A DNA stretch of 64,000 nt from Solen grandis (GCA_021229015.1 CM037795.1:14469201-14533200), one strand, 5' to 3'; counted from the first letter of the stretch, positions 32,759-45,054 are shown. A program made the numbers and translations. Notes: a model not told the origin generated them from the sequence alone.

Positions 32759-33605
32759 AGGTACCCGGTACGTTGCTTTGACCGATATACTGTATGTTTT
32801 GTTATATATAAGGTTGCTGATTTTCTTTTTAAAAGCATACGTGTACAATATGCAGTTATTTTCTGTATGGACAAAGAAGGAAAATCAAAACTAGCCATGA
32901 TGATTTTCTAAAACTTTACATGTTTATAGAGAATTACATTAGAAACTAATTATGGGGAAAATGAGGGTCACCAATATACTTCTTGAGTTATCTGTCCCTG
33001 AAAGTGAGTTTTAGCTCTCTTTTTTTGTTTTGTCATTTTCAATGGCAGATAACTCAAACTCAAGCCTATCGATACCTTACTTTATTTCACGTTCTTGTTT
33101 CACTTCCAGTCAGTATGCAATGTTTAAAACAATTCTGTTAAATAGATATTTTACTATGCTTCAGGTAAATAAACATACTGCGTTTTTCTTAAAAAAAGAG
33201 AAGAAAATTTCTATATGTTCGTGTATGCGATTGTAGTATAAAGTCTTTCGCATAGAATTTCTAAATCTTTTACACAGTGACAGGGAAAACAGTACAAAAC
33301 ATCGAGTTGAAATTAAATGAAGTGTTGCTAGCCCATAATATTGAGTTATCTGCCCTTGAAAATGAGTGAAAAGAGCAAAAAATCACTTTCAGGGGCAGAT
33401 AACGCAAAAAGTAGAATAGTGGCCCCCATTTCCCCCCCATAAATTTGTGTCTAGTGAATAGTTCTGTAATCATGCAAAGTTTTATAAAATTATCAAGGCT
33501 AGTTTTAATGTCCCTTCTTTGTCTATATAGAAACTAACTGCATTGTGCACTTATGTCTTTAAACGGACAGTTTTTCGGTTAAAACAACGTACCGTTTGTA
33601 TTGCA
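32759..33605. mobile_element. Long fold-back element, arms ~290 bp
   Basis: The left arm (about 32759-33058) and right arm (about 33335-33605) are diverged inverted copies. Landmarks: GGTACGTTGCTTTGACCG / CGGTTAAAACAACGTACC; GGACAAAGAAGG / CCTTCTTTGTC; AAAACTAGCCATGATGATTT / AAATTATCAAGGCTAGTTTT. Each arm also contains its own palindrome, TTGAGTTATCTGYCC..GGCAGATAACKCAA. The spacer is about 280 bp of AT-rich DNA. No coding frame. Intergenic. Confidence 0.75.
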
Positions 33606-33704
33606 AATAAAAACCTTCCCTGAATAAATATATTTATTATTGTTTATATGAAGTGTTTGAAATTAAGATAAAAGTAACATGGTCAGTAATACATGTTACA
33701 TTAA

Positions 33705-34510
33705 CAGCGTTTGGGAGAGTTTAACATATGGCCCCGTGTTCTCGAAACGTACTTAAGTATGATCTCAGGCTTATACTCAAATATCTGCTCAAATCTAAGT
33801 TTAAGCCTGAGTACGATATTTGAGCCGTGTTCTTGAAAAAATAACATACTCACTTGAAAAAATAACATACTCAGAAATCATGCTCAAACTTATATTTTAG
33901 TACGACGTTTGAGTATACTCAAATGCTGTCTCGATTACACGGCTTATCTATACAACCCAGTTGAGCATGAAACTCAGATTTGAGTCTGAGTTTGAGTAAA
34001 AGTACGATTTTCAATACGTTCGAGAATACGGGGCATGATCTTGTGACCTTGACCTTTGAGGTACTGAGTACTGATCCCAAAATCGGTAGGGTTATTCTGC
34101 TAGTCATAAGCAACAAACCTACCAAGACTGAGACTCAATGGTTACTTAGATTTTAAGATATACTTCCAAAGTAGACTCGAGGCTCGAAAAAAAGCTATAT
34201 TACAGTGTTTGTGGAAGTTTAACACATTGCGATGTTGTCCTTTCAGTAGCCTACCCCAAAATCAATAGGGTTCTTTAATTATTCATAAGCAACAACCATA
34301 CAAAGTTTGAGATCCAAGGGTTACATTGAATTAAAGTTATCATTTGGATAAGAGAAGCATGATTAAAAGTGTTTGTAGGAGTTTAACACATGACCTGTGA
34401 CCTTGACCTTTGAGACACTGACCTCAAAAACCATAGGGTTCTTCTGTTATTTTTAGGCAACAACCATACCAAGTTTAAGACTCATGGATTATTAAAAACC
34501 TAAGTTACCT
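33705..34510. repeat. Tandem ~172-bp repeat interrupted by a fold-back element
   Basis: Units contain GAGTTTAACACATG, GTGACCTTGACCTTTGAG and CAACCATACCAAGTTTAAGA, with starts near 33718, 34210 and 34382. The first unit is split at 33730 by the GGCCCCG element. Confidence 0.6.
33730..34034. mobile_element. GGCCCCG fold-back element, copy 1
   Basis: The left end is GGCCCCGTGTTCTCGAAACG and the right end is CGTTCGAGAATACGGGGC, its inverted copy. The interior is made of inverted CTCAAAT / ATTTGAG tracts (for example AGTATACTCAAATGC and CAGATTTGAGTCTGAG). No coding frame. It lies within a tandem-repeat unit. A second copy is at 58528-58916. Confidence 0.7.
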
Positions 34511-35130
34511 TATTCGGTCTGAAAAACACCGGAATGACTGTGTCAATATTGATCCATAAATTGTTAAATTTGGCACATTTCCCGACGGAAAAAAAAGGTT
34601 TATTTTTCATATTTTTGTTTTGGTCAATGTCCGTGACTTTGTCTTAATGAAGGTTTCAAACCAGACGCAGTAGAATATCTACCCAAATATTTGTGGAAAT
34701 GGATGCGACAAACAAATAATAGATAGCGCTACGCGCTGAGTCCCATACATCATTTACGGAGTTCTAAACTCATTTATCATACCATTTAGGTGGATCAACA
34801 GTGCTTCTGGCACTCTACCAAGAAGTAATGGCATTTCATTACCAGCGCTCAGCTTCATTGTTAAAAGTCAGCACTGTCGCGCCTTTATTGGAGGTCTGAC
34901 ACTAAAATCCCAATGGTTCAGAGACATTTATAGAGTAAAGCCCTGGAGAATTATTTTCGCAAAATACTGAATTAAAGTTTGTATTCATATACACTTGAGA
35001 TATTGTCCAATATTTATATCGGATGTAGTCCCTTCACACCAGTATTGGTTTTTTTTACAAGTCCGGCTGTCCCAAATCTTATGACCTAAATACAGATTGG
35101 TTAATTTTTATTGAATTGAATTGCAAAGTC

Positions 35131-35368
35131 GAACCTCCGTGGCCGAGAGGGTAAAGTCGCTGACTTTAACACTCACTCAGCCCCTCACCGCGTGGGATCG
35201 AATCCCGGCAGGGATGAATTTTCATTTGAGGAAGACTTCCAGCTGGCTTGCGGTAGGTCGGTGGTTCTACCCGGATGCCTCCGAGCATTTGGGGTCTTCC
35301 TCCACCTGTAATTAGCTGGACGTCGCTATATGACTGAAATACAGTCGAGGCAACGGTAAACTCAAATG
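35131..35368 (+). mobile_element. SINE family A, full length
   Basis: Head CCGTGGCCGAGAGGGTAAAG with B-box-like GTGGGATCGAATCCCGG; body GGCTTGCGGTAGGTCGGTGG, CCACCTGTAATTAGCTGG and CGTCGCTATATGACTGAAAT; end ACGGTAAACTCAAA. It is the best forward reference copy here. Confidence 0.88.
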
Positions 35369-37290
35369 GTCAAGTCAATTGCAAAGTCGAATAATACTGT
35401 ATAGCACCATAATAAAAAAAATCGTTTGGAATGATTCACATTCACATAAAACAAACAACAAAAAATCTGAACGTGCATATTCTTAAATTCTGCTGAAATA
35501 TATTTGAATTATTTTTGACTATTCACTGTCTCAAACATTTTTTAAAGATATTTGAGAGCAAGCTATTTCTTCTTAATTCAAGGGCCAAAATCCTGCATAT
35601 ATTAGGCAAAACAGCAAATGGCCCCTAATACGTCTACTGGAATGCGCTGGTGATCAGCCTTTTAATGTTTCATGAATCTTATTATAAGCAACCCAGCTAT
35701 TTTTAAAGTAATTCAAGGGCCATAACTCTGCACATATTGTCCGATCAACAATCAGCACCTCAGGTTTCCAACATTGCATGCTGGTGAACATTCCTGTGAC
35801 TCAGGCTCACTTAAAGGAATTTCTAAACGCCCACTTAAAGATATTTCATTATTTTACAGAATTAGGGTTACGCATTTAATTCGAGCAAAATTATTTATTT
35901 CAAAACAATGTATAAGTTACAATATGGTACAATATCTTAAGTGTACATACGCATTTGTTTGACTCTTGAAATGTTCGCAGTAAAAGAAACACTCTAAAAA
36001 TAAGTCACCCACCGTGATTGAAAACTGTGCTCCAACAAATCTAGGTAGACGTTTATATTTTTTTTGAGTTTTTTTTTTTTTGAGATATGGCTCGGCACGA
36101 AATAAAAGTGTGACTGGTGGAAGGACAACGTCCAGTAATATATAAAATACACCTAGGTAAACATTTAACAAACTATTTATGACAAATATCTTATTGACAG
36201 AAACAACGACCTTGCTGACACTAATTTTTAAGACATTACACATTAATGTTATTATTGTTAGGAAACCTAAAATGATGAAATCCCAAATTTAAGCTACATA
36301 TGCGGAGAAATTTGTTGATCTTTCTCTTTCTCGTACGTTGAGTTTTCCTCATTTTTTTCTTTTTCGCGTGTGGTCATAGAAAAATAATTTCATGATTTGC
36401 TAGGCTTATTTTTTTCTGTGACCATCACTTCATTCCATTACTGCTTTCTGAGATGACAACTAGCTGAAATTATTTTAATATATGATTTTAATCTGGGAAA
36501 TTTGAAAGTATAAGTATCCTTATTTCATTACTTTCTTTGATAAAGTCAATATCTAATTGATATTATTGAAACTTTACCTGTTGAACAACATATATATCTG
36601 CATATTCAAAAAGTGTATAATAATCTGTTTCATCACCTCGAAAGTCTCTTCCTTACAATGTTGTGTATTTCGACGTCCTTATATGAAACGCTTACAGATA
36701 ATATTTCCGCCATGTTTTGTACTTTATATAACTAGTCACTTTCAGTATTCCCTAAATACGCCGCATATTTTTTTCTCAAAATGCAATTCTTGTTAGTGTT
36801 TTCTGTATTTCCTGTTTTGGTAAAAGTATATCCTGTCGTAGGAGATAGCGTTATATAACTACACTCGTATCAACTCGCAATTCTCCGACCTACGTAATCC
36901 TACTGTTCAGTGCCTATACTGTCAACTGCTTACTGTCAACTTGATTTTATATACGATCGCGAATGGACCAGTTGGCAGTAAACATTAAGCAGTAGGCATT
37001 TAGTATCAGGTATTAGGCAGTTAACAGTAGGCATTTAGTAGTAAACAATTATTTTAAAGTAATTTGTATACACGAATTAATATAAAATGACTAGTTTATT
37101 ACCTGATAAAATTTAAATTGCACATATAAATTAACAGCGATGAATTCCTGAATAATTAATTATTGCATAGAATAAAAGCAGCCGATGTAATGGTTTTATG
37201 ATAAAATTATTAGAATATTATATGTAACAGTCCATGGTGCTTGAAAACGACCGAATTTACGCGAAACAGCTTAGATGGTTAATTCACATT
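35369..37290. other. Intergenic, no gene seen
   Basis: AT-rich DNA without convincing exons. From about 36910 it contains repeated words such as GTAGGCATTTAGTA and CAGTTAACAGTAGGC, which look like decayed units of the 35-bp minisatellites that follow. Confidence 0.5.
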
Positions 37291-37297
37291 TACATAG

Positions 37298-37790
37298 GGC
37301 ATCAGGTAATAATAGGCACTGAGTAGGCATAAGGCATCAGGTAACAATAGGCACTGAGTAGGCTTAAGGCATCAGGTAACAATAGGTACTGAGTAGGCTT
37401 AAGGCATCAGGTAACAATAGGCACTGAGTAGGCTTAAGGCATCAGGTAACAATAGGCACTGAGTAGGCATAGGGCATCAGGTAACAATAGGCACTGAGTA
37501 GGCTTAAGGCATCAGGTAACAATAGGCACTGAGTAGGCTTAAGGCATCAGGTAACAATAGGCACTGAGTAGGCATAGGGCATCAGGTAACAATAGGTACT
37601 GAGTAGGCATAGGGCATCAGGTAACAATAGGCACTGAGTAGGCATAGGGCATCAGGTAACAATAGGCACTGAGTAGGCATAGGGCATCAGGTAACAATAG
37701 GCACTGAGTAGGCATAGGGCATCAGGTAACAATAGGCACTGAGTAGGCATAGGGCATCAGGTAACAATAGGCACTGAGTAGGCAGTAGGC
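37298..37790. repeat. 35-bp minisatellite, ~14 copies
   Basis: The unit GGCATCAGGTAACAATAGGC plus ACTGAGTAGGCWTAR is repeated at a strict 35-bp period from 37298. Copies are nearly identical and differ mainly in CTTAA versus CATAG at the end. No interspersed unique spacers. Confidence 0.97.
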
Positions 37791-37984
37791 ATTATGCTGT
37801 GGCCATTACGTAGATAGCAGTGAACAGCAAGCTGTCGTTTGTAGAGTAACATGCTGTTTGAAAAATATAAGAGTAACAATAAATCTTTCAAATTTACCAT
37901 GATTTTTTTGTAGTAATATACAGCTTTTATCTCTGACAAAGAGCAATTCTTTAGCCACATTTGTCTCAAAAGGTCCTCCAATTG

Positions 37985-38183
37985 GCACTATACCGTCAAC
38001 AGTAGACATTTATCAGTAGGCATTACGCAGTAAACAGTAGTCCTTTATCAGTAGACATTACGCAGTAAACAGTAGTCATTTATCAGTAGACATTACGCAG
38101 TAAACAATAGTCATTTATCAGTAGACATTACGCAGTAAACAGTAGTCATTTATCAGTAGACATTACGCAGTAAACAGTAGTTA
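37985..38183. repeat. Second 35-bp minisatellite, ~5 copies
   Basis: The unit TATCAGTAGACATTACGCAG plus TAAACAGTAGTCATT is at a 35-bp period (38046, 38081 and so on), about 200 bp after the first array. It shares words (ATCAG, CAGTAG, GTAGGCATTA) with the first. Confidence 0.93.
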
Positions 38184-38559
38184 GTTGAAAGGGAGGTCAA
38201 TGTCATCGTGAGGCGCTAACTTGTTTTTGCAGAAAGTGGGAAAAAAATAAGTATTTTTTTTTCTGACAATTGGAATAAAATATTTCTTATATTGATTGGT
38301 TTGATTGGACAGCCCTTTGGTTATTTCAGTAGCATACACTCTGTTCCAGTTACGTCTCTATACACACTGTTACCCTTTCTTGATCTTTGGCTGAAGAATG
38401 GAAACAACTGTCAACTTCCGGTGCCCAAGTCTTGCACTTTTTCAGATGCTTTTATATTCGGATATCTGATTTCATACACGTTTTTACCATGGCTTCATTC
38501 ATTTCCATCATTTATGCTGTTCTTATGCGGTCGCTCCTCATTTCATGGAATTAACTGAC

Positions 38560-40230
38560 AAATCAGTATGTCCCGATGGCCATTACTACCCGATCTGGTG
38601 ATTGTCATTCCCACTCTGGCCCAACATATCGTTTCCCTTGTGGCGTATGTGAGAAACCATGTAAGTCAAATCAGAACTGTATTGCATGCGATTCTTGCGA
38701 CCAATGGTTTCATATCAAGTGTATGATTATGCCCCTATCCATCTTCTACGGAGCAAAGAACTGCAGCTGAATATGCTGCACCTGCGGGCTCCCAAGCTTT
38801 TCATCCACTTTGTTTGAAACAACACACCCTGACTCCCTCGCAAACTTTCCTGTAGCATATTGTCGAGCAGGCACGAAAAACCATATAGCCCGACAGCACC
38901 CTCTCCCGCCCATAGCTTTTGTTCCCTTAGCAGCTTAATCTGTTCTCCCCAGTACACTTCCTCGCCATATGGGGCAAAAACTCCCCACATAATGACTCAC
39001 GTATATCTTTTCGTGTTCTTGTCATCAATTTCCAAAGCATGGGAGTAAAGAAGAGTGCCTTCTGGCTCCTACTACAAGAGTCAAACCCAGAAATTGTTAT
39101 TGGGAGCGAAACATGACTACACCAAGGGTTCTTTGAGAGAGAAGTACTTCCTGCAGGATACCACTTCGTGGCCAGATGGGACGTTCATACAGTCATTATA
39201 GTGGGGTGCCCTCTACGTAGCGATACTACCTACATAGAAGAGCTTTGTCTGAGGATAAAGGATCTGTACCTTGCATACCCACAATCCACCGTATGGGTAG
39301 CTGGTGACATGAACCTACCAGGCATCGACTGGGAGACCAATACTATCCAAGGTAACAGCAACCCTACCCAGGTCAACAAGTTATTTCTAGACCTTATGTA
39401 CGACACTGAAACGGCAGTAACACACTCGACATTTTCACGACCAATAGACCATCACTCTTCAAGAAGTGTAAACCAGCACCAGGGGTCATGATGTTGTTTT
39501 CATACAAGCCGCAACCAGGGTGTCAAGGCAGCGACCCCCTAGACGGAAGATCCTGCTGTGGAAGCAAACAGATACCGACTTGCAACAAGCAGCAGCGGAA
39601 TTATCAGTCAACTATACTTCAAAGAAAATACCATTTACCGACATTGAAATACTCTGGGCCTCCTTTAGGTACTTCTGCTCCACGGCTCTTGACAAATGGG
39701 TACTATCAAAGATGTCCTCAACAAGGTTCAGTCAGCCATGGGTAAACGGAAAAGTTAAGCACCTCTCTCGACAAAAGAAGAGAGCCCACCGTAAAGCAAT
39801 GAAGACGAGAAGTGATGAGGATATCCAGCGCTACAAACAACTACAAAGGGACACTAAGTATGAGTGTAGAAAGGCCTACAACAACTACGTCCGGGATAGT
39901 GTCACTGAAGGTAGGAACCCATAGAAACTTTATACTTAAGTCAATGGTAACGCTGCGACAGTAGTGGACATCCTCCCTCAAAAGCGATGGTGTTGCACAC
40001 AGTGACCCCAAAGTGAAGGCCACTATATTAACAACCAGTTCAGCAGCATCTTTACAAAAGAGAACAATGCACACTTCCCATCCATGTTTGGTGATCCATA
40101 CCCAAGCATCCACCACTTCAACATAAGTGAAGAAGGCGTATGGAAACTTCTCCGGGATTTGGACAAGGCATCTATCCACTTTTCTTGCAAGTGGCCTTTT
40201 AGAGACATGTAGTCTATACCTCACAGGCAA
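38560..40230 (+). pseudogene. Decayed non-LTR retrotransposon, lacking the reverse transcriptase
   Basis: In shifting frames from left to right: a PHD-like zinc finger (CGVCEKPC..CIACDSCDQWFHIKC, about 38633-38725); the core of an exonuclease-endonuclease-phosphatase endonuclease (STVWVAGDMNLPGIDWE, about 39276-39330); a basic linker (PWVNGKVKHLSRQKKRAHRK, then RDTKYECRKAYNNYVRD); and a pre-RT segment (NNQFSSIFTKENNAHFPSMF, then HFNISEEGVWKLLRDLDKAS). This order is that of CR1/jockey-type elements. Several frameshifts and stops break it. The sequence stops just where the reverse transcriptase palm would begin. It is dead, and no 3' tail is clear. The clade is uncertain. Confidence 0.8.
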
Positions 40231-41726
40231 ACATTAACATATAATAAGAGTGTAATGGTAACATTCTACTGTTCAGGTTTGCATGTGGCATTGCCTACAA
40301 CTGCAGGCCAGACATATCTCTACATGCACCTTAGTACAAGGGGAATAAATGTTGTTAGTCATGTAGTTGTCAACTGCATCTCCTTGGAGTACAGTATACT
40401 TCAGCTAAAAAGGAGAAATAGTATTATTCTTGTCACATGAGAGACTGTATTTTGTTTATTGATAATTAAGCAGTACATTGTGTCAAGGCATTGATTAGGT
40501 TTTCATCATTTCTCTTTGTAGCTCTTCACCTGCCGATTGATGACAAATAAAGGGTTTAACTGACTGTGTCAAGACAGTACAGAGGAATATAGCATTTAAG
40601 CAGCTGTTCCATACTCTAATGTCCTCTTCTTTCCTGTCTCTTATTTTCTCACACTTTCTCGGTTGTTCCATATTCTCTAAATGCTCTCTGTCCCTCTCTC
40701 ATCTCACACTTTCTCAGCTGCTCCATTCCCTAATCCTCTTTATCTATCTGCCTCTCTCTTTCTTGTCATATTTATCAGTAGGGGAAGAGAACAGATAGAG
40801 AAATGAAGGAGAAGAGATCGAGAAGTTTAGGAGCAATATCTGTACACTGTACATACAGAGGGAGAAAGGCCGATAGAGAGACTAAGAAAAAAGAAAGACC
40901 CAGGGTTTAAAGCCTACATAGAATACTACACTGCACCACTGAATTATCGTCAAGCTGACAGCTCAACATATCATGTAAATGTGCAATAATTAATCCATCT
41001 TTAATGATTATAATGTACATGAACAGTATGGCTGAATAGACAATGGTTTTTGATATTTACCATCTATAAAAGCAGATCAGCAGAGAGATCTGAATTAATT
41101 ACACAGGTGATCTGTAAAAGTTCAACAGCTAAAGATGAAATATGGAAGAGTAGAAAGATTGTACAGGTAGAAGACAGTGTGAGTATTTGATGCATTGAGA
41201 AAAGTAACACATTTAATTTATCAACATACAGGAAGCTTCACCATAGTTATGTGTATATACCTGTCTTTTCTTGTTTCACTTTTACACCTGAGTGAAAACT
41301 GAAGTCTACCATACACAGCTTATTATTTGAACACTTATTCCTCCATATTTATCGTTCGTAGATCCGCAACCTGGAAATGACAGAAGCAGAAAGTCTATCA
41401 TTGAGAAAAACTGTTTATACACTGTTTACATGGGTTGCTAATGATCAAGATCATTACAATCAACATACATGGCTTTCTATAACTAACCATGTTTCCATGA
41501 AATAATTATGAAATACTTACTCTTATTTGTGTTTATAAGAGAACAGTTTATGAGAGTTTTCTCCTCATTCTTTACAAATTCATTGAAACATGCTGATATT
41601 TCTTATGCATTAGCATTACTTAATTACTTATTCAATAACATCTTATAACCTATATATGTATGAAATGTATTCCCTCCTTCCATATGTTGATTTGTACAAC
41701 CTATGTTACAGGTCAAAGGCAAGCTG
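40231..41726. other. Intergenic, no gene seen
   Basis: There are CT/TC-rich stretches with repeated TCTC words (40620-40770) and the complementary GAGA-rich stretch at 40780-40910, which together could pair. No convincing exon or RNA gene. Confidence 0.4.
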
Positions 41727-41910
41727 TATGGCGTACATGACAAACTGTAGATGTGTTATCATTATGTTTTAAATTTTATGGATTTATCGCAGCGTTTCGC
41801 TTCGCGTCGCTTGCGATAAATTCCATAACATCTAAAATATGAACGATAACTAATACATAAAATTTAAGATATAAACGATAACATATTTACAGTTTGTCAT
41901 GTACGCCATA
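41727..41910. mobile_element. Fold-back element with perfect 23-bp terminal inverted repeats
   Basis: The left end (41727-41749) starts TATGGCGTACATGACAAACT and is matched without mismatch by the reverse strand of 41888-41910. Further in, GTTATCATTATGTTTTAAAT pairs with ATTTAAGATATAAACGATAAC, and GATTTATCGCAGCG pairs with CGCTTGCGATAAATTCC. The whole 184 bp can fold as one long hairpin. Confidence 0.85.
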
Positions 41911-42693
41911 GACCCGCCTCCAGTTTGATTGACAGTTTCACATGCTTCAGAGTCAGTTTCGATGCTGAGCTAGCAAAATATGACGTAGAACAGTCGCCGT
42001 CGCAACTAGCTCCGCCCATAACTCGCTTTGGTTACAAACACACCACACACACTCATATTAGACCCACGTTCATTTTATGCAATATATGTTTTTATGCAAA
42101 AGGTTTTTTTGAACGAAATACAAGCATTTCATTAGACGATTAAGTACGTAGGACAACTTGTATATGGCCATAGCTTTCAATGTTGGGCATAAATAAATGT
42201 AGACTGCTGATTTTTTTATTGGAACATTATGATTATAAGGCCATAGATTTAGGGGTGGGGGTGGGGAATCGGAGAACTATTTATTTGGTTGATACTTAAC
42301 TCAATGAAATTAGACCATGTATCCGTGGAAATGAATTGTGCTAGTCGCATTCTTTTCGAGTTACAACATTTCTTGAAATATTGATAAATAATAACATAAA
42401 ATACAATGTAAAATTATGTAAAAAGTTAAGAATTATTTTTCCGAATCTCTGAGGCACTTTAGCATATACATTGTATTATAGAGACCCTGAGCTTAGATAG
42501 AGCCATATTTATATTTTGCATAAATTTGAATAAATATCTTGCAGCCGCCGATTTTCCAATATCTTACAGCATTCCATGAAATAGATCACTTGTCTTGTAT
42601 TTCATATTTGTGCACAGAAACACTCACGAGAGCGACATTTGATATACCATTACCTCCCCTCCCCACCCCAACCCCATTTATTATACACTTACA

Positions 42694-42841
42694 TACGGTG
42701 GCACGAAAGGGACATGGAAGTTATTTTTCTATATCGCGTGCGCACGCAGTTTCTTGCGATAACTGAACATGTGTGAACACGATAACTTCTGCGTGCGAAC
42801 GCGATATAAAATATCTTCTATGTCCCCTTTTTGCCACCGTA
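42694..42841. mobile_element. Fold-back element, 148 bp
   Basis: The left arm has TACGGTGGCACGAAAGGGAC, then CTATATCGCGTGCGCACGCAG; the right arm has CTGCGTGCGAACGCGATATA, then GTCCCCTTTTTGCCACCGTA. The ends pair over TACGGTGGCA. The arms include CpG-rich CGCGTGCGCACGC. Confidence 0.82.
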
Positions 42842-43451
42842 CTTTCATCAGAATATGAACGCGCACAAATACTACTGTTTAGATATATAATCAAAGCGCT
42901 GAAGTTGTGTGTGTCTCAAATGAAAGTATTTGAAGAGCTACAAGTCGATCACCAATAATTAAATTCACTTTGATAAACAAAAGAAATGTGGCATTAATAT
43001 TCCTGTTCTCTCGGCGCTATCAGAGCTTTGATTTGTATTCACGTAGTACCTTATCTACAACAGACTCTATTTATAGATTGAAACAAGGCAGTCCAAAGGA
43101 CAGCTATATCCCCCGCCGCTGGCCAAATATTAGAATTTGTTTGGTCATAGGATTATGTTCACCGTAACCTGGCATGGTTGTAGCAGACATAGAAGATCAG
43201 TTTAAGACAATTTAACTTTCCGGAGTTATGTATGAATCTCAGAATTCGGAGGCACATATATTTAAAGTTTACTGACAAGTTTTACATGGGAAACAGTACA
43301 AAAAGTGAACATCAATGAAGTATAGGATGTGTTAGATAACCACAAAATACATGTGTAACTCAATTAAAAACTTTATATATCATGACATAATTTGTATGAT
43401 TGTGAACATGACACGAGATATCGAGATGATATGAAAAAGTGGAGGCTTAAA

Positions 43452-44121
43452 CATTTGACCTTCAAGGATGACCTTGACCTTGAGCCAGCGTGACCGCCTC
43501 ATGCCTTCTGCACATCAGCTCAATGAGGTTAACATTTAAGCCGAGTTTGAAGAAATTGTGTCCAAGCGTTCATGAGATATGGAGCGCACACGAAAATAAC
43601 ATTTGACCTTCAAGGATGACCTTGACCTTGAGCCAGCATGACCGCCTCATGCCTTCTGCACATCAGCTCAATGAGGTTAACATTTTAGCCGAGTTTGAAG
43701 AAAATGTGTCCAAGCGTTCATGAGATATGGAGCGGACACGAAAATAACATTTGACCTTCAAGTATGACCTTGACCTTGAGCCAGCGTGACCGCCTCATGC
43801 CTTCTGCACATCAGCTCAATGAGGTTAACATTTTAGCCGAGTTTGAAGAAAATGTGTCCAAGCGTTCATGAGATATGGAGCGGACACGAAAATAACATTT
43901 GACCTTCAAGTATGACCTTGACCTTGAGCCAGCGTGACCGCCTCATGCCTTCTGCACATCAGCTCAATGAGGTTAACACTTTAGCCAAGTTTGAAGAAAA
44001 TGTGTCCAAGCGTTCATGAGATATGGAGCGGACACGAAAATGTTTCGGACACACTGACGGACGGACGGACGGACGGACAAAGGGCATTCCTATAACCCCC
44101 CTCCCGCTTCGCGGCGGGGGA
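43452..44121. mobile_element. Second pearl-like element: four ~149-bp core units plus (GACG)n plus hairpin
   Basis: Four tandem units begin near 43452, 43595, 43744 and 43893, each with ACATTTGACCTTCAAGGATG, CTTGACCTTGAGCCAGCGTG and CAAGCGTTCATGAGATATGG. GACGGACGGACGGACGGACA (44056-44079) follows, and then CCCCCCTCCCGCTTCGCGGC and GGGGG, a strong terminal hairpin. It has the same architecture as 4545-5728 with a different core. The left boundary is unclear. Confidence 0.75.
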
Positions 44122-45054
44122 TTAATAAGCAAATTTTCTGCACAGGTCAGAGACTCCGAACTCATTTCAGATAGTAGATATACAGGTTTCGGTCATTTTT
44201 ATTGTAAGAAATAACCCTTTGAGATATCTGAGGTCGATAGATTGATGTGATTATTAGTATGTTATAATGATTTGTTTTGGACTTCACATGAGTTATTGTA
44301 ACAGCCTAAAATAACCGAACGCTGCACATTTACTATCAAATTTATTTGCGAGCCACCTTTGCATCGAAAAAAAAAATATTCGTGCGCTTGGTAAAGTGAT
44401 CACGTGATTAAAACAGTTACATCATTCGATTGCAGTTACATCAGCATAGAAAAATAAATCCTAATGTTTTCATGTCACAGGCGATTTTTGTAGCCTGTAA
44501 GTATTTATTTTTGACACGGCATTGATTTTTCAGCATTTTTGCTTAATTCTAGTATACTGTTGTAGGGATATATACAGTTGTTCGATCATATTTACACTAT
44601 TGAGAGTTCATTTAAATGTAAATCTAGGAGAACCTGGGTTGAAAACTTAATTAGTATTATAGTTGGTGTGACTGACACATTCAACTAAAAATACATGTAG
44701 ACTACTCTAAATGCCAAAGATTGTCATCTCCTCCTCTAACCTAAGCAAACAATATAACACGAACATCTTTACTTACTTAAAGTAGATACATGCATTCTTG
44801 AACTTCAGTTGACCATAACCTTCAGATTTCAACTGTAGTTTTGTTTACGTGAAAACACAAAACCCACTTCTAGATCTAAGTATTTAACATCCACCTATAC
44901 TAGTATATTACCTTCGACCGATATGTAACTTGAAGTCACGTGTCTGAGACATTCTTTGTATTTTGATTGATTGATACCGTCGCTTTGACAGTTTTGTTCT
45001 TTTTCTCATTTTGGTTGATATAATTGTTGTAAGTGTAACCAGATGAAAAAAATG

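Noticed and set aside
37298..37790. Regular 35-bp repeats resembling a CRISPR array
   Set aside because: The units are contiguous with no unique spacers, in an animal genome; it is a minisatellite.
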